DNA from: Rhodospirillales bacterium
GTDB lineage: Bacteria > Pseudomonadota > Alphaproteobacteria > Rhodospirillales > Defluviicoccaceae
Length of the DNA stretch: 10,332 nucleotides
Assembly (NCBI GenBank): GCA_016712375.1
Contig: JADJRE010000036.1
Coordinates: 1-10,332, forward strand
Direction: 5' to 3'
Shown one piece after another: positions 1-6,762 of this stretch. Under the pieces are notes generated by a model. That model was not told the DNA's origin, searched no databases, and saw nothing but the letters and a program-made list of their open reading frames with translations. The position numbers and the translations under genes were made by a program. How positions within the stretch are numbered: position 1 is the stretch's first letter; each line of letters begins with the position of its first letter.

Positions 1-1
1 C

Positions 2-118
2 CGCGCCGGCGGACTCCGCCTGACCACCGCTGACAGCCCGGTATCAGCCTGGGTAATCCTGACCAACGAAGAAAAGATGATCGCCATCCACACCCGCGAG
101 CTGCTGGCCGCCGCCTGA
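2..118 (+). CDS. C-terminal end of an unrecognised protein (5' end outside the window)
   Basis: An open frame enters from the left edge and stops at TGA 116-118. It reads 38 residues ending in TNEEKMIAIHTRELLAAA. I do not recognise the family. The end looks like an amphipathic helix, and GC-rich third positions fit coding DNA. The stop lies about 38 bases before the damaged start of fabI, so the two could be co-transcribed. Because neighbouring genes are full of indels, the frame may already be shifted at the left edge. Confidence 0.35.
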   Translation, partial: RAGGLRLTTADSPVSAWVILTNEEKMIAIHTRELLAAA

Positions 119-155
119 AGGCAATCCGCCACCCAGGGCAATAGAGGGAGAAGAC

Positions 156-970
156 AGACGACCGCCTCCGACGATGCCGCGCTGCGCCCGATACCCATCA
201 GCAAGCAGCCGCTGGAGGGCAAGAAGGCGCTGGTCGTCGGCATCGCCAACAAGGACTCGATCGCCTTCGGCTGCGCGCGGGCCTTCCGCGCCTTCGGCGC
301 CGACCTCTCGATCACCTACCTCAACGACAAGACCAAGCAGTTCACCGCGCCGCTCGCCGCCGCCCTTGACGTCGCCGACACGCTCTTCCTGCCGTGCGAC
401 GTGCGCGAGGCCGGCCAGATCACCGCGGTGTTCAAGGCGATCGAGCAGACGTGGGGTAAGCTCGATATCCTGCTGCACTCCATTGCCTTCGCACCGCGCG
501 AGGATCACACGGGCGGGTCACCGGACCGCTCGCTCGACGGCTTCCTGCAGACGATGGACGTCTCGGTGCACTCGCCGATCCGCATGGCGCGTCAGGCCGA
601 GCCGCGGATGAAGGACGGCGGCGCCATTTTCACCCATGAGCTACTTCGGCGGGAGAAGGTGGTGCCGCATTACGGCATCGGGACCGGCGAAGGCAGCGCT
701 GGAGACAGCCGCCCGCCATGGCCCATGAGCCGGGCGAGAAGGGCATCCGCGTCAATGTCATCCGCCCGGCCCGGTGATGACCCGCGCCGCCTCAGGCATC
801 GACTGTTTTGACGAACCGCTGGCGCAGACCAAGGAGAAATCGCCGGCGCGCCGCCCGGTGACGCCGGGAGGAGGTGGGCCGGCGACGGCGGCGCTGGCCC
901 GCGACTTCGCCGGCATCGTCACCGGCGAGACCGCTACATGGACGGCGGCTACAACATCATGGGGGGCTGA
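156..970 (+). pseudogene. fabI: Enoyl-[acyl-carrier-protein] reductase (NADH), FabI; frameshifted
   Basis: FabI performs the last reduction of each round of type II fatty acid elongation in the cytoplasm, turning trans-2-enoyl-ACP into acyl-ACP with NADH. The frame from about 160 reads LEGKKALVVGIANKDSIAFG, the FabI dinucleotide-binding signature, then SITYLND, LPCDVRE and LLHSIAFAP. After about 634 the frame changes repeatedly. The pieces give MSYFGG, then the catalytic HYGI tyrosine (codon 671-673) with its lysine near 690-692 in the expected Tyr-x6-Lys spacing, then GIRVNVIRPGPVMTRAASGI and finally DGGYNIMGG with TGA at 968-970. The start codon also seems damaged: after a GAGGGAG ribosome site the sequence reads GACAG-ACGACC, where one missing T would restore ATG. 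At least six indels are needed for a full-length product of about 270 residues. Family assignment is very secure; whether the breaks are biological is not. Confidence 0.9.
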
Positions 971-1040
971 CCGCCGGCAAGGGAGTGCGGAGGAAGGCGG
1001 CTGCGGTTGCCTGGGCCGCCGCCCACGCCATATTGCCAGC

Positions 1041-1341
1041 ATGACCACCCGCGCAACCCCCCGCGGCGGCGGAAGCCTCCGCGAGCCCGCTTACCCCGCC
1101 GCTGATGCTCGGCGAAATGGCGCTGGCGTCGCTGGAAACCATCGCCCGGCGCAGCTGGATGATGGCATTAGCAGCTGTTCTGCCGCCGAGTACCGCCGCA
1201 TGGTGGTGGAGAAGGCGGCGGCGGCGCAGCGTCGGCGGTTGTCCTTTCGCGCGCCCACCCGGCAAGCGCCATGCCGAGGCAGTGCTGGCCCCCTGGCGCC
1301 GCCGTGTCACCGCGAATGCCAAGCGTCCGAGGAGGAAGTAA
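1041..1341 (+). pseudogene. Small phasin-like hypothetical protein; frameshifted
   Basis: A small gene of about 100 codons can be pieced together from three frames. It starts at ATG 1041 (MTTRATP), continues after a lost base as PAAAEASASPLTPPLMLGEM and ALASLETIARRSWMMA, shifts to SAAEYRRMVVEKAAAAQ around 1180-1240, and ends AVLAPWRRRVTANAKRPRRK at TAA 1339-1341. An Ala/Pro-rich start, a helical middle with an EYxRMVxEKxxAAQ pattern, and a basic tail after APW-RR recall short phasin-like or polyhydroxyalkanoate-associated proteins of Rhodospirillales. That resemblance is from memory and weak. It follows fabI by 70 bases on the same strand. The function is unproven, but consistent helical content across the pieces argues for a real gene. 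Confidence 0.45.
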
Positions 1342-1632
1342 TGGCGGGCGACTCGTCGCGCGCCCGATCAGCGCGGATCTGATCTGCGGGATCCTCGTTC
1401 GAGCGCAGCCGACGGCGTAAGGCCGCCGCTCGCGCGGCGACGCTGGCGCCGGAGGGATGCTTTTCTCTCAACGCCCAGCGAAGTCGCGATGCCCGGCTCT
1501 GGCCTTGCGCGCCTTCCCCGCAGCGTTTGAAGCCCGCGGAGGATCCCGATAGACTGCCGCCCGCCATGCGCCGGCGGTTCGGCCGCGGGCGCGCGTTCCC
1601 AGGCAAAATGCAAGAGCGAAAGGGATGAGGGG
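1342..1632. other. Gene-free stretch between the phasin-like gene and gpmA
   Basis: I see no convincing gene here. It holds a hairpin 25 bases after the preceding stop (GATCAG/CTGATC, 1366-1384, 7-base loop), a second one at 1424-1439 (CGCCGC/GCGGCG, 4-base loop), and a 10-bp exact inverted repeat (CGGGATCCTC at 1387-1396 and its complement at 1539-1548). Neither hairpin has a T tract, so a rho-independent terminator is not supported. Confidence 0.4.
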
Positions 1633-2390
1633 ATGACGTCGACGTTGATTTTGCTGCGCCATGGCGAGAGCGAGTGAACCTTGCCAACCGCTTCACCGGC
1701 TGGTCGACGTCGACCCCCAGCGAGAGCGGGCGGGCCGAGGTGGAGGCGCGGCGGCCAGCAGATGAAGGAGGAAGGCTTCGAGATCGATATGATTCGCTTC
1801 ACTTCGGTGCTGAAGCGCGCCATCCGCACGCTGTGGATCGCCCTCGATGAGATGGACCAGATGTGGGTGCCGGTGGTGCGCGCCTGGCAGCTCAACGAGC
1901 GCCATTACGGCAGCCTGCAGGGCCTGAACAAGGCGGAGACGGCGAAGAAGTTCGGCGAGGACCAGGTGAAGGTCTGGCGCCGCAGCTACGACATCCCGCC
2001 GCCGCCTCTGGACGCCAACGACAAGATGCATCCCCGTTTCGAGCGCCGCTACGCGCAGCTCGATCCGGTGATCCTGCCGTCCACCGAGTCGCTGGCGATC
2101 ACGCTGGACCGGGTGATGCCCTTCTGGGCCAACACCGTCGCCTCACCTGCGCAATAACAAGACGGTGCTGATCGCCGCGCACGGCAACAGCCTGCGGGCG
2201 CTGGTCAAGCACCTCAACAAGATCTCGGACAAGCGACATCATCGAGCTCAATATCCCGACTGGCATTCCGCGCGCCTACGAGCTGGATGACAACCTGAAC
2301 GTGCTGAGCGACCGCTACCTGGGCGATGCCGCGGCGGCAGCGGCAGCAGCCGCGGCGGTGGCGGCACAGGCATCGGCGGCGCGCGCCTGA
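1633..2390 (+). pseudogene. gpmA: 2,3-bisphosphoglycerate-dependent phosphoglycerate mutase; frameshifted
   Basis: GpmA interconverts 3- and 2-phosphoglycerate in glycolysis and gluconeogenesis, through a phosphohistidine. ATG 1633 begins MTSTLILLRHGESE, with the catalytic RHG at residues 9-11, then hits TGA 1675 where one missing G would give the expected W-N. The next frames give NLANRFTGW, SESGRAE, and a long intact piece (about 1761-2140) reading QQMKEEGFEID, SVLKRAIRTLW and NERHYGSLQGLNKAET. After another shift near 2143, NNKTVLIAAHGNSLRAL carries the second active-site histidine (codon 2180-2182), then NIPTGIPRAYELDDNL. The last stretch is almost pure alanine and ends at TGA 2388-2390. 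Reassembled length is about 250 residues, normal for the dependent mutases apart from the alanine tail. At least five indels are needed. The family call is firm. Confidence 0.9.
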
Positions 2391-2818
2391 CCGCGCCGGT
2401 TCCGCCTGATCCGGGGGCTGGCGGTGCGATCCGCAATCGAGGCGTGGTCGCGCCGCGGGCCGTCGGGCCGAATTTCCTGTCCCTCCCGGCCGCGGCCCGG
2501 CTTGGCGCGTGAACGTGATTGTCGGCGTTCATACAGATGCTTGCGCTGCTCTTGATCATCGGTTGCAGCGGGGACTATTATATGTTCCATGCCGGGCATG
2601 AATGACATGGACAGCCGGACCCCGGCTGGAGTTATGCCGGACCCAGCGAGGCGGAGCCCCCGCAGCTTGGTATGTCATGGCCGCACGATGGCGAGCATCG
2701 CATATCCTGACGATGGCGACTTCGCCGTCCTGACAGCGTCCTTGTGACACGCGCGCGTGGCGAGAGTCGGCCGGAGGTCTCCGACCGGGGAAGGTAACCC
2801 TGATCCGCAGGAAAGCGG
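2391..2818. other. Gene-free stretch upstream of ctpA with small hairpins
   Basis: No open frame here resembles a protein I know. It holds several compact inverted repeats: CATGCC-G-GGCATG (2588-2600), AGCCGG-acc-CCGGCT (2613-2627) and CGGAG-gt-CTCCG near 2775. The first two lie just downstream of a promoter-like pair (see separate entry). They could be operators or leader RNA structure, or chance products of GC-rich DNA. Confidence 0.35.
2552..2581 (+). promoter_or_regulatory. Possible sigma-70-type promoter upstream of ctpA
   Basis: TTGATC (2552-2557) and TATTAT (2576-2581) are separated by 18 bases, close to consensus. They sit in a locally AT-richer patch of a GC-rich intergenic region. 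The ctpA start is about 240 bases downstream, so a long leader would be implied. No transcription evidence can be seen in sequence. Confidence 0.25.
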
Positions 2819-2820
2819 AT
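2803..2820 (+). promoter_or_regulatory. Hairpin presenting the ctpA ribosome binding site and start codon
   Basis: ATCCGC (2803-2808) is exactly complementary to GCGGAT (2815-2820). The six-base loop between them is AGGAAA, the core of the ctpA Shine-Dalgarno sequence. The 3' arm includes the first two bases of the ATG at 2819-2821. The ribosome site is therefore in the loop, and the start codon is partly paired. The placement supports 2819 as the start. A regulatory effect is inference. Confidence 0.35.
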
Positions 2821-4194
2821 GACCACACGTCGCGTAGCTGCCGCCGCGGTCGCGGTGCTGTTCATGGCATTGCGCTGGCTGCGGCTGCCGACACCCCCGC
2901 CGACAAGACGGAAAGGAAGATCGATACCTTATGAGCTGCTCAACCTCTTCGGGGAGGTGTTCGAGCGGGTGCGCGCCGACTATGTCGAGAAGGTGAGCGA
3001 CGAGCAACTCATCGAGGCGGCGATCAACGGCATGCTGTCGTCGCTGGACCCGCATTCCGGGTACATGAACGACAAGCGCTTCTACGAGATGAAGGTGCAG
3101 ACGGGCGCGGCCTTCGGCGGCCCCGGCATCGAGGTGACGATGGAGGGCGGGCTGGTGAAGGTGGTCTCGCCGATCGACGATACGCCGGCGTCAGGCGGGG
3201 ATCGAGCCGGGCGACCTGATCACCCAGATCAACGGCGAACAGGTGCTCGGCATGCCTTGCCCGACGCCGTAGACAAGATGCGCGGGCCGGCCGGCAGCGA
3301 CATCAAGCTCACCATCCGCCGGCCGACCGCGAGCCGTTCGACGTCACGCTGACCCGCGCGGTGATCAAGATCAAGTCGGTGCGCTCGCGCCTGGACGGCA
3401 AGGTCGGCTACATCCGCATCAGTTCCTTCAGCGAGCAGACGCGACGCCGGGCTGCAGGAGGCGATCGACGATCGAAGAAGCAGGCGGGCGGCCAGCCCGC
3501 AGGGCTTCGTCCTCGACCTGCGCAACAATCCCGGCGGGCTGCTCGACCAGGCGGTGGCGATCTCCGACGCCTTCCTCGACAAGGGCGAGATCGTCTCGAC
3601 CAGGGCCCGCAAGGCCGACGAGGGCCAGCGCTACAACGCCACGCCGGGAGACCTCGCCGGCGGGCTGCCGATCGTGGTGCTGATCAACGGCGGCTCGGCC
3701 TCGGCGTCGGAGATCGTCGCCGGCGCGCTGCAGGACCACCGCCGCGCGGTCGTGATGGGCACCAAGTCGTTCGGCAAGGGCTCGGTGCAGACCATCGTGC
3801 CGCTGCCGGGGCACGGCGCCATGCGGCTGACCACGGCCCGCTACTACACGCCTTCGGGCCGATCCATCCAGGCGGTGGGCATCGAGCCGGACATTGTCGT
3901 CGAGCAGGCGAAGATCGAGCCGGTGAAATCCGATCCCAACGCCCGGCGCGAATCCGATCTGCGCGGGGCCCTGCCCAATCCTGGGACACCGCAGGTGGGT
4001 GCGCCGCAGGACGGCGCGGAGGGCGCTTCCCAGGGAGCCCCAGCAGGGCCGGCGCCGGCCGGGCTGACCGCTGCCGAGGCGGAGAGCGGCGCCACCGACT
4101 ATCAGCTGATGCGGGCGATGGACTTGGTGCGCGGGCTGGCGATGTTCCCGGTCGTACCGCCAGCACCGGCAACCCCAGCACCGGCAACCACTGA
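2819..4194 (+). pseudogene. ctpA: Carboxy-terminal processing protease CtpA (S41 family); frameshifted
   Basis: S41A proteases cut periplasmic proteins near their C-termini, typically cell-wall hydrolases and lipoproteins. The start ATG 2819 follows AGGAAAG. Correcting one lost base near 2867 gives a Sec signal (RRVAAAAVAVLFMGIALAAA) with a likely cut before ADTPADK. The conserved N-terminal piece reads YELLNLFGEVFERV and SSLDPHSGYM (to about 3060). A PDZ domain follows (GIEVTMEGGLVKVVSPIDDT, then GIEPGDLITQINGEQV). The protease core has VGYIRISSF, FVLDLRNNPGGLLDQAV and the nucleophile motif GGSASASEIVAGAL (3689-3730), with the lysine of KSFGKGSVQT at codon 3776-3778. Signatures continue through YYTPSGRSIQAVGIEPDIVV and a Pro/Ala/Gly linker to YQLMRAMDLVRGLAMF. 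The chosen end is TGA 4192-4194, after an in-frame STGNP/STGNH duplication. Indels occur near 2867, 2932, 3190, 3255, 3325, 3440-3500 and 4150. The catalytic half is intact in one frame from 3554 to about 4145. Confidence 0.9.
4161..4189 (+). repeat. 15-bp tandem duplication at the ctpA 3' end
   Basis: CAGCACCGGCAACC occurs at 4161-4174 and again at 4176-4189, a 15-base period. In the frame ending at TGA 4192-4194 it encodes S-T-G-N-P then S-T-G-N-H, a five-codon in-frame duplication. This is the main reason for placing the ctpA stop there. Confidence 0.7.
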
Positions 4195-4211
4195 CCGAAG
4201 GCCTGCGGACG

Positions 4212-5273
4212 ATGGCCGGGGGCTTTCGGCCGGGCGGCTGCCGCGGCGGCTGCCGGCGCCGGTCTGGTGGCGCTGGCCTCGTCGCCCCCTCTTTCTCTGC
4301 GGGGCCCGCCGGACCGCTCCCCCCCGGCCGCGGCCATCGAGCTGCCTGTGGCGGAACCGGCGACGTTGCCGGCAGGGGCGGCAACACAGGCGGCCGGTAT
4401 CGATGGTGGCGTCACCGCCGCACCCTACAGCGCGGCGTCGTTTGCCGGACTGGCGGAGCTGGCGGCGGCGCCGGGGGCGCTGTCGCCGGTGCCCGATCCA
4501 GCGCTGCTCGAGCCCGGGGTGGGCGGCGGTCTGCCGAAGATCGCCGCCGACGGCCGGCAGCCGGCAGGTGTATGCCCGGCCTTTTGACCGCCGTGACGAC
4601 CGCTCGCGGCTGGTGATCATCGTCCTCGACATCGGTCTCAGCCGCGCCGCCAGCAACGCCGCCATCGACAAGCTGCCGGGTGCCCCGGTGCTGGCGGTTG
4701 ATGCCTACGCCCCGGCGCCACAGGAATGGATCGCGGCGAGGCGGCGCGGCGGCCATGAAGTGGTGGCGGCGATACCGCCGCAGGCGTCTGCGGCAGCGGC
4801 ACCGATGCGGGGCGGCGGGGCGCTGGCGGTCGCCGCCGATGCGGCGGACAGCGGGAGCCGCCTGCGGGTGGATCCTCGCCCGCCTCAGCGGCTGGCGTCG
4901 GCGTGCTGATGAGCGGCGGCGGCGCTCTTCACGCAAGGCTTTGAGCGGCTGGAGCCGGTGCTGCAGGACCTGCACGGCCGCGGCCTGCTGCTGGTCGATG
5001 GCACGGTTGCCGAGGGGCCGCTGTTCCGCCTGGGCCAGCGCCTGGCTGCCGCGCGCCCGCGTCGATAGCGGTCATCGACGGCGACGACGCTGGCAGCATC
5101 GACCGCCAGCTGGCGGCGCTGGCTGCCACGGCGCACGAGCGCTTCGTCGCCATCGGTGCCATCCGGCCGACGCCTGTCGGCCTGAGCGGCTGCGCGCCTT
5201 TCTCGACAGCCTCGACGCCAGCCGCTATGTGCTGGCGCCGGTCCCGGCGGTGGTGGCAGGAGAGGCGGGATGA
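4212..5273 (+). pseudogene. Divergent polysaccharide deacetylase family protein; frameshifted
   Basis: This family (Pfam Polysacc_deac_2) has a deacetylase-like fold and is usually coded next to ctpA and envC-type genes in alphaproteobacteria, suggesting an envelope role; its substrate is not established. From ATG 4212 the frame shifts near 4230 into RAAAAAAGAGLVALASSPPL, a likely membrane anchor or signal. A low-complexity Ala/Pro/Gly linker runs to about 4530. The domain begins GLPKIAADGRQPA and VYARPFDRRDDRSRLVIIVL, then GLSRAASNAAIDKLPG, LAVDAYAPAPQEWIA and GHEVVAAIPPQAS. After 4880, in other frames, come TQGFERLEPVLQDLHGRGLL, LVDGTVAEGPLFRLGQRLAA, SIDRQLAALAATAHERFVAI and LRAFLDSLDASRYVLAPV. 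It ends at TGA 5271-5273. A stretch expected between IPPQAS and the glycine-rich VGVLMSGG-like segment is hard to follow, so several bases may be missing there. The start overlaps nothing, and the end overlaps rppH by ATGA. Confidence 0.8.
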
Positions 5274-5925
5274 GCAGGCACACGGAGAAAGCGGCAAGCT
5301 GCCCTACCGGCGCGGCGTCGGCGCGCTGCTGTTCCGCCCCGATGGGCTGGTGTTCGTCGCCCGGAGAATCGATACGCCGGGCGATGCCTGGCAGCTGCCG
5401 CAGGGCGGCATCGACGACGCAGAGAAGCCGCGCCGGGCGGTGCTGCGCGAACTGAAGGAGGAAACCGGCACCGATCGCGCCGAGGTCATCGGCAAGTCGC
5501 GGCACTGGTACCGCTACGACCTGCCCGAGGAGCTGCGCGGCCGGGTGTGGGGCGGCAAGTACCACGGCCAGAAGCAGCGCTGGTTCTTGTCTTGCGTTTT
5601 CTCGGCAGCGATGCCGATATCGACCCTCGCCGCCGACGGCCACCCGGAGTTCGACGCCTGGAAGGCGGTGGACATCTCGAGCTGCTTCGGCTTCGCCGTC
5701 GCCTTCAAGCAGGCCCTCTACCACGACTCGCGCCGCCGAATTCGCCCTTACGCCGCCATTGCCACGCCGCGGCGCGAACCTGCGAGGAAAGAGGCGCAGC
5801 AAGAAACACGGCTGCCCGAACTGCCTGCGACCTCGGCGGCAAGGTGTTGTGCCAGAAGAAATGCGAGAAATAGGCGCCTGCGGCTGCTCGAACCGGCCTC
5901 TACGTGGTGCGAGATGACGTCATGA
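5270..5925 (+). CDS. rppH: RNA pyrophosphohydrolase RppH (Nudix hydrolase); minor frameshifts
   Basis: RppH removes pyrophosphate from the 5' triphosphate end of mRNA and so triggers decay; the same branch includes dinucleoside polyphosphate hydrolases. The start ATG 5270 overlaps the upstream stop as ATGA, implying translational coupling. One indel between 5275 and 5305 moves reading into the frame LPYRRGVGALLFRPDGLVF, then VARRIDTPGDAWQLPQGGID. A perfect Nudix box, G-x5-E-x7-REL-x-EETG, lies at 5404-5472. WYRYDLPEEL, GQKQRWFL and HPEFDAWKAVDIS are typical RppH segments. A compensating indel pair near 5590-5630 hides the expected FLGSDADID, which is visible in another frame. Family homology ends near 5765. 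The open frame continues with no recognisable content to TGA 5923-5925, again an ATGA overlap with the next gene, so the true C-terminus is uncertain and indels may hide an earlier stop. Confidence 0.85.
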
Positions 5926-6360
5926 ACCGGCTTTCGCTCTCGTGGCAGCTCTGGGCGCTGCTGTCGGCGATGTTTGCGGCGCTGACCGCCATCTTCGCCA
6001 AGGTCGGCGTCGAGACCGTCGATTCCGAGTTCGCCACCTTCATCCGCACAGTCGTCATCCTGGGCGCCTCTGGCGTCATCCTTAGCGCCACCGGTCACCG
6101 GTATCCGCCCAGCTCCGTTTCTCGCCGCGGCTGGGTCTTCTCTCATCCTTTCCGGCCCAGCCACCGGCGGGTCATGGGGTCCGCTACTTCCGGCTCTGGA
6201 AGCTGGGGACGTCGCCCGGGTTGCTCCCGATCGACAAGCTCAGCGTCGTCCTCGTCGCGGTTTTCGGGGTGGTGTTCTGCGCGAGCAACTCTCCGGAACA
6301 AACTGGATCGGCGTCGCGCTCATCGCCCTCGGGGCGGTGCTGGTCGCCTACAAGGGATGA
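5922..6360 (+). pseudogene. Half-size EamA/DMT-family transporter; frameshifted
   Basis: The start ATG 5922 opens SWQLWALLSAMFAALTAIFA and KVGVETVDSEFATFIRTVVI, the signature opening of the roughly 140-residue EamA proteins of the drug/metabolite transporter superfamily. A second hydrophobic segment, ILGASGVILSATG, follows. From about 6100 frames change: pieces read LLSGPATGGSWG-like, then ARVAPIDKLSVVLVAVFGVV, then NWIGVALIALGAVLVAYKG with TGA 6358-6360. Reassembled length is about 146 residues with four to five membrane helices, normal for this half-size type, which is thought to work as a dimer in the inner membrane. The substrate cannot be told from sequence. It overlaps the preceding frame by ATGA and closes the run that starts with ctpA. 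At least three indels are needed. Confidence 0.8.
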
Positions 6361-6375
6361 CGGGCGGGAACCGCA

Positions 6376-6550
6376 GGGTGTGCTGAGCGCAGCGAAGCGC
6401 ACCATCCACTGTTCCGGAACGCTCCTTCAGTGTCTTTGAGCAAGGGTGAGGAACGTGACGATGCCAAACGCTGCTCTTCTTCGTTTGGGCCCGTTTGCTG
6501 TCGCGATATGCGCGGGATACTGGTGCGCTTCGCTTTCGCTCAGCACACCC
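6376..6550. repeat. REP-like inverted repeat pair flanking about 118 bp
   Basis: The 28-base arm at 6376-6403 (begins GGGTGTGCTGAGC, ends GAAGCGCACC) is the reverse complement of 6522-6550, except for a central two-versus-three base difference. Each arm can also fold alone (GGTGTGCT / AGCGCACC with one G-T pair), as REP sequences do. Between the arms lies a smaller hairpin, CCAAACG (6464-6470) with CGTTTGG (6482-6488). The pair lies just before the IS110-type element. Confidence 0.6.
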
Positions 6551-6590
6551 TTGTAATAGCGGGTTCGGGTATTGTGGGGGTGTTCCGAAA

Positions 6591-6760
6591 GGAATGCTGC
6601 GGCCGCGGATGGCCATCCGCGGCCGCAGCGGCTGGCGATCGGATCGCGCGCACCCTGAGCCGCCTTTGGCTGCCCCGTAGCCGGATCGCGCCAGCCCCTT
6701 CATCGGACCCGGATAGTTGCCGGAACACCTTAGGTTCGCTTCACAAGGCAGGGTCGACGA
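6591..6760 (+). ncRNA. Candidate bridge RNA region of the IS110-type element
   Basis: IS110 transposases are guided by a bridge RNA coded in the non-coding end, with stem-loops whose internal loops pair with target and donor DNA. Here, between 6591 and the ATG at 6763, there is the palindrome hairpin (6596-6629), then GCTGCGG-independent outer stem GCTGGCG (6631-6637) with CGCCAGC (6689-6695) enclosing an inner hairpin AGCC (6658-6661)/GGCT (6668-6671), then CCTT (6728-6731)/AAGG (6745-6748). This succession has the right size and place. No loop could be matched to target or donor sequence, so it stays a candidate. Confidence 0.25.
6596..6629. repeat. 34-bp perfect palindrome
   Basis: Bases 6596-6629 equal their own reverse complement without any mismatch. 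The centre is ATGGCCAT at 6609-6616, and each arm contains GCTGCGGCCGCGG or its complement. It can form a 17-bp cruciform arm or a very stable RNA hairpin. It lies 134 bases upstream of the transposase start. Confidence 0.9.
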
Positions 6761-6762
6761 AG

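Noticed and set aside
44..508. Minus-strand open frame over the fabI start
   Set aside because: Lies antisense to the clear FabI dinucleotide-binding region; no recognisable protein.
640..970. Programmed ribosomal frameshifting in fabI
   Set aside because: Too many shifts in both directions, no slippery site with a conserved structure, and the same pattern in unrelated genes.
3428..4387. Long minus-strand open frame over ctpA
   Set aside because: Low-complexity Arg/Pro-rich product typical of antisense frames in GC-rich genes; the plus strand encodes a well-conserved protease.
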